Shown here: positions 1-10,984 of the stretch, piece by piece | Layout of the letters: each line of letters opens with the position of its first letter | Position numbering within the stretch: position 1 is the first letter of the stretch | NCBI RefSeq assembly: GCF_020520425.1 | Contig: NC_079492.1 | Location: 66,703,671-66,767,670, forward strand | Direction: 5' to 3' | DNA length: 64,000 bases | Origin: Spinacia oleracea | Lineage: Eukaryota > Streptophyta > Magnoliopsida > Caryophyllales > Amaranthaceae | Program-made: the position numbers and the translations under genes | Notes under the pieces: generated by a model | Database searches by the model: none | What the model was told of the DNA's origin: nothing | Seen by the model: only the letters and a program-made list of their open reading frames with translations

Positions 1-49
1 CTAAGATGGGTCCTTAAAGGAGGTTAGGAGTATATGTTGGATTTGAATC
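1..49 (+). pseudogene. Copia A pol fragment, left of solo LTR
   Basis: These 49 bases are the left part of a Copia polyprotein that resumes at 1474 after a solo LTR. Reading across the insertion gives the post-integrase stretch that begins RRLGVYVGFESPSI. The last five bases (GAATC, 45-49) are the target-site duplication of the solo LTR. The rest of the element lies left of the window. The identification depends on joining with the downstream fragment. Confidence 0.7.
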
Positions 50-1468
50 TGTTAGGTTATGATACATATAAATCATATATATTTCATGCGGAAAAACCAT
101 AAAGCCAGGAATCCAAATTAATTGTCACATAACAATTAGCATAATTTAGGATGCATACTCTTTGTAGCGTGCCCTCCCTAGCTGCTCTCGAACCGAACAA
201 GAACAAGTTTAGGACTCCAAATGTCGTCCCTCCGTAGATAGTCCACAGCACGTTCGGATCCGCCTTAGATTTAATTAACTAGAATTGCACCTAAGGTATT
301 ATGATTTATTAGAATATTTGAGGCAATATTATTGTTAGTTTTAATCCTTAAAACTAGGTGAATACTTGAAATTATGTGTTCATAAATTATGAAAGCCATT
401 ACATATTTATAGGGTAGGGATAATGGAATTAGAAGTCTACTAGGTTTCAAGTAATCTAAATCTATTAAATCTATTAGAATTAGACTTTACTTAAAACTAG
501 TAACTTTAGGAAATTAATCTTTTTAATCTAATCCTAATTTCTTAAGGATTGGATGCATGCACGAACTTCAACACACACACGCGCACGGCCCACAAGAGTG
601 CAGGCCATGTCCGCGCGCAGAGAAGCCCACGAACGGCTCGCAGCCCACGAGTGCTCGCAGCCCGCGTCTGCTCGCAGCACATGGCGCGCTGGGCCTGGCC
701 TTGCGCTGGGCCTTGCGTGCCTTTGGCTGTTGCTGCTTATGCCTTGCGCGCTGGGCTTGCTAGGCGTGGGCCTGGCTTCGTGCTGGGCCTTGCGTCTAGC
801 AAGCTCGTCCGATGTTTATTTCGTACGACGCGCTTCCGATTAATTTTCCGATTCCGGAATTCATTTCCGATTCGAACAATATTTAATATTTCCGATTCCA
901 GAATTAATTTCCGTTTCGAACAAATATTTAATATTTCCGATTCCGGAATTATTTTCCGATTCCGATAATATTTCCGATTCAGACAATATTTCCGTTTCCG
1001 GCAATATTTCCGATTCCGGCAATATTTCCATTTCCAATAATATTTTCCGATATGTACCATGTTTCCGTTTCCGGCAACATCTACGACTTGGATAATATTT
1101 ATATTTCCGATACGATCCATATTTCCGTTTCCGGCAATATCATCGCTTCTGGAGTATTCATAATTTGCCTTTGATGATCTCAGCTCCCACTGGAACCGAG
1201 ATCCGTCGATTCCGAATATCCATAAATAGAGTATTTAATTCCTTTAAATACTTGATCCGTTCACGCACTATTTGTGTGACCCTAAGGGTTCAGTCAAGAG
1301 TAAGATGTGGATTAATATTATTAATTTCACTTGAACTGAAGCGGCCTCTAGCTAGGCATTCAGCTCACTTGATCTCACTAAATTATTAACTTGTATAATT
1401 AATACTGAACCGCATTTATTAGACTTAGCATTGAATGCATACTTGGACCAAGGGCATTATTTCCTTCA
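50..1468 (-). mobile_element. Solo LTR of the E/D Copia family
   Basis: A 1,419-bp LTR starts TGTTAGGTTATGATAC and ends ATTATTTCCTTCA. It is flanked by the 5-bp target-site duplication GAATC (45-49 and 1469-1473). No internal region is present, so this is a solo LTR left by recombination between the two LTRs of a former element. Strand is given as minus because the complete relatives at 2630-10984 and 55559 onward code on the minus strand. It is more diverged from the other copies than those are from each other. It contains the GC-rich block (about 560-830) and the ATATTTCCG-rich block (about 840-1140) typical of the family. Open frames inside it are incidental. Confidence 0.93.
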
Positions 1469-2629
1469 GAATCTCCATCAATAATTAAATATCTAGAGCC
1501 ATCCATATGGGATCTATTTAAGGCTCAATTTGTAGACTATCATTTTAATGAGTCGGTCTTTCCAACATTAGGGGGAGAAAATTAACAGCTAGAGAAGGAA
1601 ATCGGTTGAAATGAATTATCATTGTCTCAACTTGATCCTCGTACTAAACAATGTGAATTAGAAGTACAAAGGATAATTCATTTACAAAGCTTAGCAAATA
1701 AATTTCTAGACGCATTTACTAACCCAAATAGAGTGACCAAGTCACATATACCAGCTGTAAATTCTCCAATTAAAATTGATGTCCTAGCAGGACAATACCA
1801 AACTGCTACTAAGTCTACAACACGCATGAAGCGTGGTAGACCTATTGGTTCCAAAGATAAGAATCCTCGAAAAAGAAAAGGAGCGGCGATTCATAATGGC
1901 CAGACCGAGGAAGCAAAGAATTTTAAAGGATCTCCAAAAGAGACTTTAGACATGACGAATGAAGAAATGCAGGTACCTGACAATGAAGAGATATCAACTA
2001 ATTATGTCATGTCTTGAATAAAACGGAACCGAAATAAAATCGACGTTGATGAAATTTTTGCATGCAATGTAGCAGTTGACGTTATGGATGAAAATGAGGA
2101 TCAAGAACCAAAGTCTATTGAAGAGTGTACACAAAGTGATAATTGGCCAAAATGGAAGGAAGCAATTGAGGAAGAATTAAAATCTCTTGCAAAGAGATAA
2201 GTATTTGGACCAGTAGTCCTTACACCTAAAGGTGTAAAACCAGTGGGACGTAAATGGGTCTTTGTGCGAAAGAAGAATGAAGATGGAGAAATTTTGCAAT
2301 ACAAAGCATGTTTAGTTGCACAAGAATTCTCACAGAGACCTGGAATTGATTATGAAGAAACATACTCCCCTGTGGTGGATGTAACTACTTTCAGATTCCT
2401 TATCAGTCTGGCAATAAGAAAAGGACTTGACTTACGTTTCATGGATGTAGTCACAACCTACTTATATGGACCACTGGACAATGACATTTATACGAAAGTC
2501 CTAGAAGGATATAAACTGCCAGAAGCAGCGAATTCTAGTTCTCGAGAACATTACTGCATAAAATTAAATAGATCTCTTTCTGGATTGAAACAATCGGGGC
2601 GTATATGGTATAATCGCCTGAGTGAGTAC
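1469..2629 (+). pseudogene. Copia A polyprotein fragment (integrase tail to reverse transcriptase)
   Basis: Degenerate pol of an old plus-strand Copia element. 1474-2030 encodes the linker after the integrase, including a run of Lys/Arg (RMKRGRPIGSKDKN). 2100-2629 encodes the start of the reverse transcriptase, with WVFVRKKNEDGE, EETYSPVVD and the SLSGLKQS region. Stops and shifts break it, for example near 1585, 2018 and 2200. The frame is cut at 2629 by Copia E and resumes at 10990 with LLKEGYKNDP. The five bases AGTAC (2625-2629) are duplicated at 10985-10989. The element cannot code for a working enzyme. Confidence 0.9.
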
Positions 2630-4010
2630 TGTTAGGTTATGATACATATGACAATTCATAAATCATGCGGAAAAACCATAAAGCCAGGAAAACATATTAT
2701 TTACACATAATCATTTAGCATTGTTTAGATGCATACTCTTTGTTGCGTGCCTTCCCTAGCTGCGCCCGAACCGAACAAGAACAAGTCTTTAGGACTCCAA
2801 GTGTCGTCCCTCCGTAGATAGTCCACAGCACGTCCGGATCCGCTTTAAGATTGACCAACTAGAATCGCCTTTAAGGTGCTACTTATTTTCGGCTAAATGG
2901 GCAAGAGTTATGGCTGATTTTTGTGCTTAAAAATCCTAGCTTTGAATACTTGAAAACTTATGTATAAACAATGACCCTAGGCCCTTATTTATAGAGGTAT
3001 GGAAAGAGAATTGGAATCCTATTAGGATACTTATTTATTTAATTAGAATCCTGCTAGGACTCTATTTAAATAAACTTTATCTAATAGGTTTAGGATTTAA
3101 TCTTTTATTGAATCCCGATAGCTTTAGGATTCGCACACGAGCATCGCACGAGCACCGTACACCCGCGCAGGCCTTGCGGCCCACGCTAAGCGCACAGCGC
3201 TCGGCCCATGCTACTATCCGCGCGCGCCCATGGCTTCGGCTGGGCCTGGCTTGCGCTGGGCCTGGTCGAGGCTTTGGCGTGTGTTGGTGATGCGTGTGGC
3301 TTGCTGGGCGATGGCCTGGCTTCGTGCTGGGCCTTCGTCTAGCGAGCCTCGTCCGATGCTAATTCGTACGATACGCTTTCGATTAAATTCCCGATTCCGG
3401 AATTTATTTCCGATACGAACAATATTTAATATTTTCGATTTCGGAATTAATTTCCGTTTCGAACAAATATTTAATATTTCCGTTTCCGGAATTATTTTCC
3501 GATTCCGATAATATTTCCGTTTCTGACAATATTTCCGTTTCCGGCAATATTTCCGATTCCGGCAATATTTCCATTTCCGATAATATTTTCCGATACGTAC
3601 CATGTTTCCGTTTCCGGCAACATCTACGACTTGGATAATATTTATATTTCCGATACGATCCATATTTCCGTTTCCGGCAATATCATCGTTTCCGGAGTAT
3701 TCATTTCTTGCCTGTGACGATCTCAGCTCCCACTGAAACCAAGATCCGTCGATTCCGAATATCCATAGATGGAGTATTTAATGCCATTAAATACTTGATC
3801 CGTTTACGTACTATTTGTGTGACCCTACGGGTTCAGTCAAGAGTAAGTTGTGGATTAATATCATTAATTCCACTTGAACTGAAGCGGCCTCTAGCTAGGC
3901 ATTCAGCTCACTTGATCTCACTGAATTATTAACTTGTTAATTAATACTGAACCGCATTTATTAGACTTAACATTGAATGCATACTTGGACCAAGGGCATT
4001 ATTTCCTTAA
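2630..4010 (-). repeat. 3' LTR of Copia E
   Basis: A 1,381-bp LTR, the same length as the D LTR at 55559-56939. The outer end is TGTTAGG. The inner end reads CCTTAA where relatives have CCTTCA, so one terminal CA is mutated. On the minus strand a TATAAATA box lies at 2986-2993 and is conserved at the matching place in the other LTRs. A block at about 3375-3690 is made of degenerate 18-bp units around AATATTTCCGATTCCGGC. Confidence 0.93.
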
Positions 4011-4875
4011 GTCTCCCACTTGTCCTTAGGGACAAGTGTGCATTTCCTAATTCCTTTGTCGCTCGATGCTTGCTCTTGAACATAAGGTAAGAGTTGTCAT
4101 CCTTATTATGTCCAGAGGGGTTCCTCGGTTTCAGAGTTCAACTGATCAAATAAACAGATAATCATAGCCTATGATTCATCCGAGCACGGCCATGCATTTC
4201 ACAGTTTCTAGCTCTCCGAGTGGCCTTGTACAACTTTTAAGCATCTCATCCCGGTTTATGGGAGGACAATCCCAATCTTGCGATCTTGAGATTAGACTTC
4301 GTTTGATAGGTGATTACCTGAGCGTTGCCTTTATAGCCTCCTTTTACGGTGCGACGGTTGGTCAACGTCAAAGTAACCAGTTCTCAAACAAGTAATCTCA
4401 AATCACTCAGTTATTGAGGATTTAGTGTCTAATACTTTTAATGAAATTTACTTATGACAGATTTTCATCTCTTACAGTAAAGTTTCATAGGTCTTGTCCG
4501 ATACTAGTCTTCCCAAAGTAAGTATCTATGCAAATGCTTATGACATTGCCATGTCCACATAGTTCAAGAAACAGAACTACTAGTCATCTTGCATTCTAAT
4601 CGTCTAACGTTTTCTATGCGTCCAATTTTATAAAAAACTCCCACTAGGGACCATTTTCAACCTTTGACATTCAAGTTCACTTGATAGACATTTCTTAGTC
4701 ACAGGACTGGTCCTGACAGTCTATCTTGAATATATTGTCAAATTGAAGGGACTCATCATTTAATAAACCACAAATTAAATGGAAAAATGAATTCTTTTCA
4801 TTTATTGTGAATGATTAACCAATAATGTTTTACAAAGATTTAAACTCTAAAGCTTTAAAACATTAAACAGGAATA
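4011..4875 (-). other. Copia E polypurine tract and 3' noncoding region
   Basis: Directly inside the 3' LTR the minus strand reads AAGTGGGAGAC (4011-4021), a good polypurine tract for second-strand priming. From there to the pol stop at 4876 there is no minus-strand reading frame of note. The same stretch is kept almost base for base in Copia D (56940-57804). Most Copia elements have little sequence here, so this long noncoding segment is a family trait. Confidence 0.8.
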
Positions 4876-7428
4876 TCAAAGCCATTCTCCAATATGCTTG
4901 ATTCCCATAGCTGCAGTGTGCGAGTTGTGCTTCGCCTGCGGCAGAGGTTTAGTCAATGGATCTGATATGTTGTCATCAGTTCCAATCTTGTTTATCTCGA
5001 CTTCTTTTCTTTCAACGAACTCTCGTAGAAGGTGAAATCTACGAAGTACATGCTTGACTCTCTGGTGGTGTCTAGGCTCTTTTGCCTGTGCAATAGCTCC
5101 GTTATTATCACAATACAGGGCTATTGGTCCTTTAATGGAGGGGACTACACCAAGTTCACTTATGAACTTCCTTAGCCATAGAGCTTCCTTTGCTGCTTCA
5201 TATGCAGCAATGTACTCCGCTTCAGTTGTAGAATCCGCAATGGTGCTTTGCTTAGCACTTTTCCAGCTTAATGCACCCCCGTTGAGGCAGAAGACAAACC
5301 CAGACTGTGATCTGAAATCATCTTTGTCGGTTTGGAAACTTGCGTCCGTATAGCCTTTAACAATTAATTCATCATCTCCACCATAGACCAGGAAGTAATC
5401 TTTGTGCCTTTTCAGGTACTTCAGAATATTCTTGGCAGCAGTCCAATGTGCCTCTCCTGGGTCTGACTGGTATCTGCTCGTAGCACTGAGTGCGTACGCA
5501 ACATCCGGGCGTGTACATATCATAGCAAACATTATTGAACCAATCAATGATGCATATGGAATCCCATTCATTCGTCTACGCTCATCAAGTGTTTTTGGGC
5601 ACTGAGTGTTGCTTAGAGTTATTCCATGAGACATGGGTAGGTAGCCTCGCTTGGAGTCTGCCATCTTGAACCTATCAAGCACCTTATTGATATAAGTGCT
5701 TTGACTAAGTCCAATCATCTTTTTAGATCTATCTCTGTAAATCTTGATGCCCAATATGTACTGTGCTTCTCCTAGATCTTTCATCGAAAAACATTTCCCA
5801 AGCCAAATCTTGACAGAGTTCAACATAGGAATGTCATTTCCGATAAGTAATATGTCATCGACATATAATACTAGGAAAGCAATTTTGCTCCCACTGACCT
5901 TCTTGTATACACAAGATTCGTCTGCGTTCTTGATGAAACCAAAGTCACTGACTGCTTCATCAAAACGTATATTCCAGCTCTTGGATGCCTGCTTCAATCC
6001 GTAGATTGACTTCTTTAGCTTGCATACCTTTTTAGCATTTTTTGGATCCTCAAAACCTTCAAGCTGTGTCATAAACACAGTTTCTGTTAAAACGCCGTTT
6101 AAGAAAGCAGTTTTGACATCCATCTGCCATATTTCGTAATCGTAATATGCAGCGATTGCTAACATTATCCGAATAGACTTTAGCATTGCAACTGGTGAAA
6201 AGGTTTCATCGTAATCCACACCGTGGACTTGCCTGTAACCTTTTGCAACCAATCTAGCTTTGAAAACTTCAAGTTTCCCATCCTTGTCCTTTTTCAGTTT
6301 GAAAACCCATTTGCTTCCAATGGCTTGGTCGCCATCTGGAAAATCGACCAAATCCCATACTTGGTTTTCAGACATGGAGTCTAATTCAGATTGCATGGCT
6401 TCTTGCCATTGCTTGGAGCTAGGGCTCGTCATAGCTTGTTTGTAAGTCGCAGGTTCATCACTTTCAAGTAATAGAACGTCATAGCTCTCGTTCGTCAAAA
6501 TACCTAAGTACCTTTCCGGTTGAGATCTATATCTTTGCGATATACGCGGGGTAACATTTCTAGATTGACCATGATTCTCACCAGATTCTTCTAAAGATCT
6601 CTGAGTTTCATCCTGAATGTCATCTTGAGCATTCTCTAGAGTTTGTTGTTCGACTCGAATTTCTTCGAGGTCTACTTTTCTCCCACTTGTCATTTTGGAA
6701 ATGTGATCTTTCTCCAAAAAGACACCATCTCGAGCAACAAACACCTTGTTCTCAGATGTATTGTAGAAGTAATACCCCTTTGTTTCCTTTGGATAGCCCA
6801 CAAGGATACATTTGTCAGATTTTGGATGAAGTTTGTCTGAAATTAATCGTTTGACGTATACCTCACATCCCCAAATCTTAAGAAAAGACACATTTGGAGG
6901 CTTTCCAAACCATAATTCGTATGGAGTCTTTTCGACAGCTTTAGACGGAGCTCTATTTATAGTGAGTGCAGCTGTATTTAGTGCATGTCCCCAAAATTCT
7001 AATGGAAGTTTGGCCTGACCCATCATTGACCTGACCATGTCTAGCAAGGTTATGTTCCTCCGTTCCGACACACCGTTCCATTGTGGTGTTCCAGGAGGAG
7101 TCAATTCTGATAGAATTCCACATTCTTTCAGATGGTCATCAAATTCATAGCTCAGATATTCACCGCCTCTATCAGACCGCAGTGCCTTAATCTTCTTGCC
7201 TAATTGATTCTCTACTTCACTCTGAAATTCCTTGAATTTGTCAAAGGATTCAGACTTATGCTTCATTAGGTAGACATAACCATATCTACTGAAGTCATCA
7301 GTGAAAGTGATAAAGTAGCTGAAACCACCTCTAGCATTTGTACTCATTGGTCCACATACATCTGTATAGATTAAACCCAATAGTTCATTTGCTCTTTCTC
7401 CAACTTTAGAGAAAGGTTTCTTTGTCAT
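4876..7428 (-). pseudogene. Copia E pol: integrase, reverse transcriptase, RNase H
   Basis: An 850-codon open frame. The first third is the Copia integrase core (TDVCGPM, RSDRGGEYLS, NGVSERRN carry the DDE-type acidic residues). The middle is the reverse transcriptase (WVFKLKKDKDGK, DETFSPVA, and the YVDD catalytic box in VLYVDDILLIG). The last part is RNase H (YTDASFQTDKDD, AEYIAAYEAAKEALW, YCDNNGAIAQ). It is uninterrupted, but a one-base insertion near 7491-7495 (five T where Copia D has four) separates it from gag-protease upstream. The first Met is therefore not a natural start, and the true product would be a fused Gag-Pol polyprotein. Part of the gag-pre-integrase linker lies just upstream (CESCLLGK). 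Confidence 0.92.
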
Positions 7429-8868
7429 TTTGCCAAGTAAACATGATTCGCATTTACCATAATCCTCTAAGTCAAATGGTTCTAGAATTCCTTCCTTTTT
7501 GAAGTCTTTCTAAGCGTTTCAAGTTTATATGGCCTAATCGACAATGCCACAGATAGGTGAGATCTGAATCATCCTTTTTGGCCTTTTTGGTATTTATGTT
7601 ATATACTTCTTTGTCGTGATCTAATAAATAAAGTCCATTGACTAATCTAGCAGATCCATAAAACATCTGTTTAAAATAAAACGAACAACTATTGTCTTTT
7701 ATTAAAAAGGAAAATCCCTTTGCATCTAAGCAAGAAACTGAAATGATGTTTTTAGTAAGACTTGGAACATGGAAACACTCTTCCAGTTCCAAAACTAGCG
7801 CGGAGGGCAACGACAAATAATAAGTTCCTACAGCTAATGCAGCAATCCGTGCTCCATTTCCCACTCGTAGGTCGACTTCACCCTTGCTTAACTTTCTACT
7901 TCTTCTTAGTCCCTGTGGATTGGAACATAAGTGTGAGCCACAACCTGTATCTAATACCCAAGAAGTTGAATTAGCAAGTATACAGTCTATAACGAAAATA
8001 CCTGAAGATGGAACGACTGTTCCGTTCTTCTGATCTTCCTTTAGCTTTGGACATTCTCTTTTGTAATGGCCTATTCCATCACAATAAAGACAGCTTGATG
8101 TGGACTTGTCCTGCTTTGATTTAGCATCGCCCTTGGACTTTCCACTTTTCTTGAACGGTCTCCTTCTAGCCTTGAGTAAATCTTTGGCTTCACAGTCCAG
8201 TATTATTTCAGCCTTTCTGACAAGGTGAACAAATTCTGCAACTGTTTCTTCTCTTGGTTCACTTAGGTATAGTTGCTTGAAGCGACCAAACCCACTGTGT
8301 AGTGAATTGAGCAAGATAGAGACTGCCATCCTTTCGCTTATTGGTGTTCCTAGTAGACTTAGGCGATCAAAGTATGAACGCATAAGATCCACATGGTACC
8401 TCAGTGGGACGCCTACCCTCTGTTTAGTGCGAAAGAGCTGAACATGTGTTTCTTGGACCTCCATCCTATAACACCTGTTGGGAGAACTAACCTTTAGACC
8501 AGACATTGATTCAATCAACTCATGGACGTTCAGGTCCCTGTCCTCCGTGCTTCCACGACAGATATCCCTCAGATTCTTGATGAGCGTAAAAGGTTCATAG
8601 GCTACAAACCTTCTAGCCCAATCATCAGGGATATTGTTCAGCATGAGACTCATAAACCTTTTTGAGATCCGCATCCCAGGCGTAAAATCTCTCAGGGGTC
8701 ATGTCTCTGGCATAGTAGCTTGGCATGGGATGTGATAGTACATACTCAATCAAGTCCATTGAGTTTGACTATTTCAACTAGCTTAGCTTCCCATTCAAGA
8801 AAATTTGCCAGGTTCAGCTTGACCATAAGCTCAGAACCCATGATGATGTTTTGATTGTTGTTTGCCAT
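7429..8868 (-). pseudogene. Copia E gag-protease (atypical gag cassette)
   Basis: Translation would start at the ATG at 8866-8868 (MANNNQNI) and run leftward. The gag body (LEWEAKLVEIVKLN, PDDWARRFVAYEPF, LLNSLHSGFGRFKQL) is followed by a CCHC zinc knuckle (CLYCDGIGHYKREC), the protease with its active-site triplet (WVLDTGCGSHL) and the pre-integrase region (LWHCRLGHINLKRL). It is broken by a shift near 8755 shared with the duplicated copy, a private extra base near 8662, and the shift near 7491. Downstream of the zinc knuckle it matches Copia D closely. Between MANNN and that point it is entirely different (see findings). Confidence 0.88.
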
Positions 8869-10206
8869 ATTTAAAACTACAATTGAAAAGAATAAACAAA
8901 TAAATAACCATTCACAGTTTCTCTTAATAAACTTAAATTCTAGCATACATGCATAATTCAATGTTCATTAAGCATTTTATTCAAGTTATGTGTTCCGGCA
9001 GGTGTGAATAAAATGATTCCAAGATCCTAAAATCATTGAAGAACTAAGCACAGTTTGTCGACTTAATCCTAAAACATCTTAGGTAAGCAAAAGCCTTTTG
9101 CTAATAGTTTAGAAACTATTCTTGGTTGATAGGTACGTCTAAGAACTTATTAGGTAAACCTATCGATTTTGCCACGACATAAAAGGACTCCTTACTTATA
9201 TCGTTGAGTTTCACCAAAACTAACATGTACTCACAATTATTTGTGTACCTTGCCCCTTTAGGACCAATAAGTAACACCTCGCTGAGCGAAAACTATTCCT
9301 AGATTGATGTAAAGGATATCCAAGCAAGTGTATATTTTGGCATGGAACCTTTTAACTCAATTTTTAAGTTTGGAACTTAAGGCTCTTGATGTTCAGGTCC
9401 CTGTCCTCCGTGCTTCCACGACAGATATCCCTCAGATTCTTGATGAGCGTAAAAGGTTCATAGGCTACAAACCTTCTAGCCCAATCATCAGGGATATTGT
9501 TCAGCATGAGACTCATAAACTTTTTGAGATCCGCATCCCAGGCGTAAAATCTCTCAGGGGTCATGTCTCTGGCATAGTAGCTTGGCATGGGATGTGATAG
9601 TACATACTCAATCAAGTCCATTGAGTTTGACTATTTCAACTAGCTTAGCTTCCCATTCAAGAAAATTTGCCAGGTTCAGCTTGACCATAAGCTCAGAACC
9701 CATGATGATGTTTTGATTGTTGTTTGCCATATTTAAAACTACAATTGAAAAGAATAAACAAATAAATAACCATTCACAGTTTCTCTTAATAAACTTAAAT
9801 TCTAGCATACATGCATAATTCAATGTTCATTAAGCATTTTATTCAAGTTATGTGTTCCGGCAGGTGTGAATAAAATGATTCCAAGATCCTAAAATCATTG
9901 AAGAACTAAGCACAGTTTGTCGACTTAATCCTAAAACATCTTAGGTAAGCAAAAGCCTTTTGCTAATAGTTTAGAAACTATTCTTGGTTGATAGGTACGT
10001 CTAAGAACTTATTAGGTAAACCTATCGATTTTGCCACGACATAAAAGGACTCCTTACTTATATCGTTGAGTTTCACCAAAACTAACATGTACTCACAATT
10101 ATTTGTGTACCTTGCCCCTTTAGGACCAATAAGTAACACCTCGCTGAGCGAAAACTATTCCTAGATTGATGTAAAGGATATCCAAGCAAGTGTATATTTT
10201 GGCATG
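8528..10206 (-). repeat. 863-bp tandem duplication of leader and gag start in Copia E
   Basis: The sequence beginning GTTCAGGTCCCTGTCC at 8528 starts again at 9391, an offset of 863 bp. Copy 1 is 8528-9390. Copy 2 runs from 9391 to about 10206, where it jumps straight into LTR sequence. The copies are nearly identical. One difference is an extra base in copy 1 in the stretch after ACTCATAAA, which breaks the gag frame there. A frame break after KLNGLD is present in both copies and so predates the duplication. Confidence 0.93.
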
Positions 10207-10984
10207 GCTTCTGCTGGGCCTGGCTTGCGCTGGGCCTGGTCGAGGCTTTGGCGTGTGTTGGTGATGCGTGTGGCTTGCTGGGCGATGGCCTGGCTTCGTG
10301 TTGGGCCTTCGTCTAACGAGCCTCGTCCGATGCTCATTCGTACGATACGCTTTCGATTAAATTCCCGATTCCGGAATTTATTTCCGATACGAACAATATT
10401 TAATATTTCCGATTCCGGAATTAATTTCCATTTCGAACAAATATTTAATATTTCCATTTCCGGAATTATTTTCCGATTCCGATAATATTTCCGTTTCTGA
10501 CAATATTTCCGTTTCCGGCAATATTTCCGATTCCGGCAATATTTCCATTTCCGATAATATTTTCCGATACGTACCATGTTTCCGTTTCCGGCAACATCTA
10601 CGACTTGGATAATATTTATATTTCCGATACGATCCATATTTCCGTTTCCGGCAATATCATCGTTTCCGGAGTATTCATTTCTTGCCTGTGACGATCTCAG
10701 CTCCCACTGAAACCAAGATCTGTCGATTCCGAATATCCATAGATGGGGTATTTAATGCCATTAAATACTTGATCCGTTTACGTACTATTTGTGTGACCCT
10801 ACGGGTTCAATCAAGAGTAAGCTGTGGATTAATATCATTAATTCCACTTGAACTGAAGCGGCCTCTAGCTAGGCATTCAGCTCACTTGATCTCACTGAAT
10901 TATTAACTTGTTAATTAATACTGAACCGCATTTATTAGACTTAACATTGAATGCATACTTGGACCAAGGGCATTATTTCCTTCA
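10203..10984 (-). repeat. Truncated 5' LTR of Copia E
   Basis: It matches the 3' LTR of the same element from about 3228 to its inner end, but lacks the roughly 600 bp that should adjoin the primer-binding site. The join to the internal sequence is at a shared CATGG (10203-10207), so the deletion probably arose by microhomology-mediated or template-switch joining. The outer end TTCCTTCA is intact and followed by the target-site duplication AGTAC. The TATA box and transcription start region are lost, so this copy cannot make genomic RNA from its own 5' LTR. Confidence 0.92.

Larger units (their letters stand above)
2630..10984 (-). mobile_element. Copia E, nested LTR retrotransposon inside Copia A
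   Basis: An 8,355-bp Ty1/copia element on the minus strand with the 5-bp target-site duplication AGTAC (2625-2629 and 10985-10989). In element order it has: a 5' LTR missing its inner part (10984-10203), a duplicated leader/gag segment, gag-protease, integrase-RT-RNase H, an 865-bp noncoding stretch with the polypurine tract, and a full 3' LTR (4010-2630). No primer-binding site remains. Several frame shifts make it defective. Pol and LTRs are very close to Copia D at 55559 onward, but the gag is unrelated. Confidence 0.95.

Noticed and set aside
3214..3663. Asn/Arg/Lys/Tyr-rich open frame on the minus strand, repeated at 737-1120, 10161-10637, 23802-24353 and 56113-56592
   Set aside because: It is the translation of the 18-bp ATATTTCCG units of the LTR. 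It occurs in every LTR and has no gene signals.
5054..5353. Plus-strand frames opposite Copia E pol (also 5402-7018 and 57983-59947)
   Set aside because: Antisense shadows of a well-identified pol frame.
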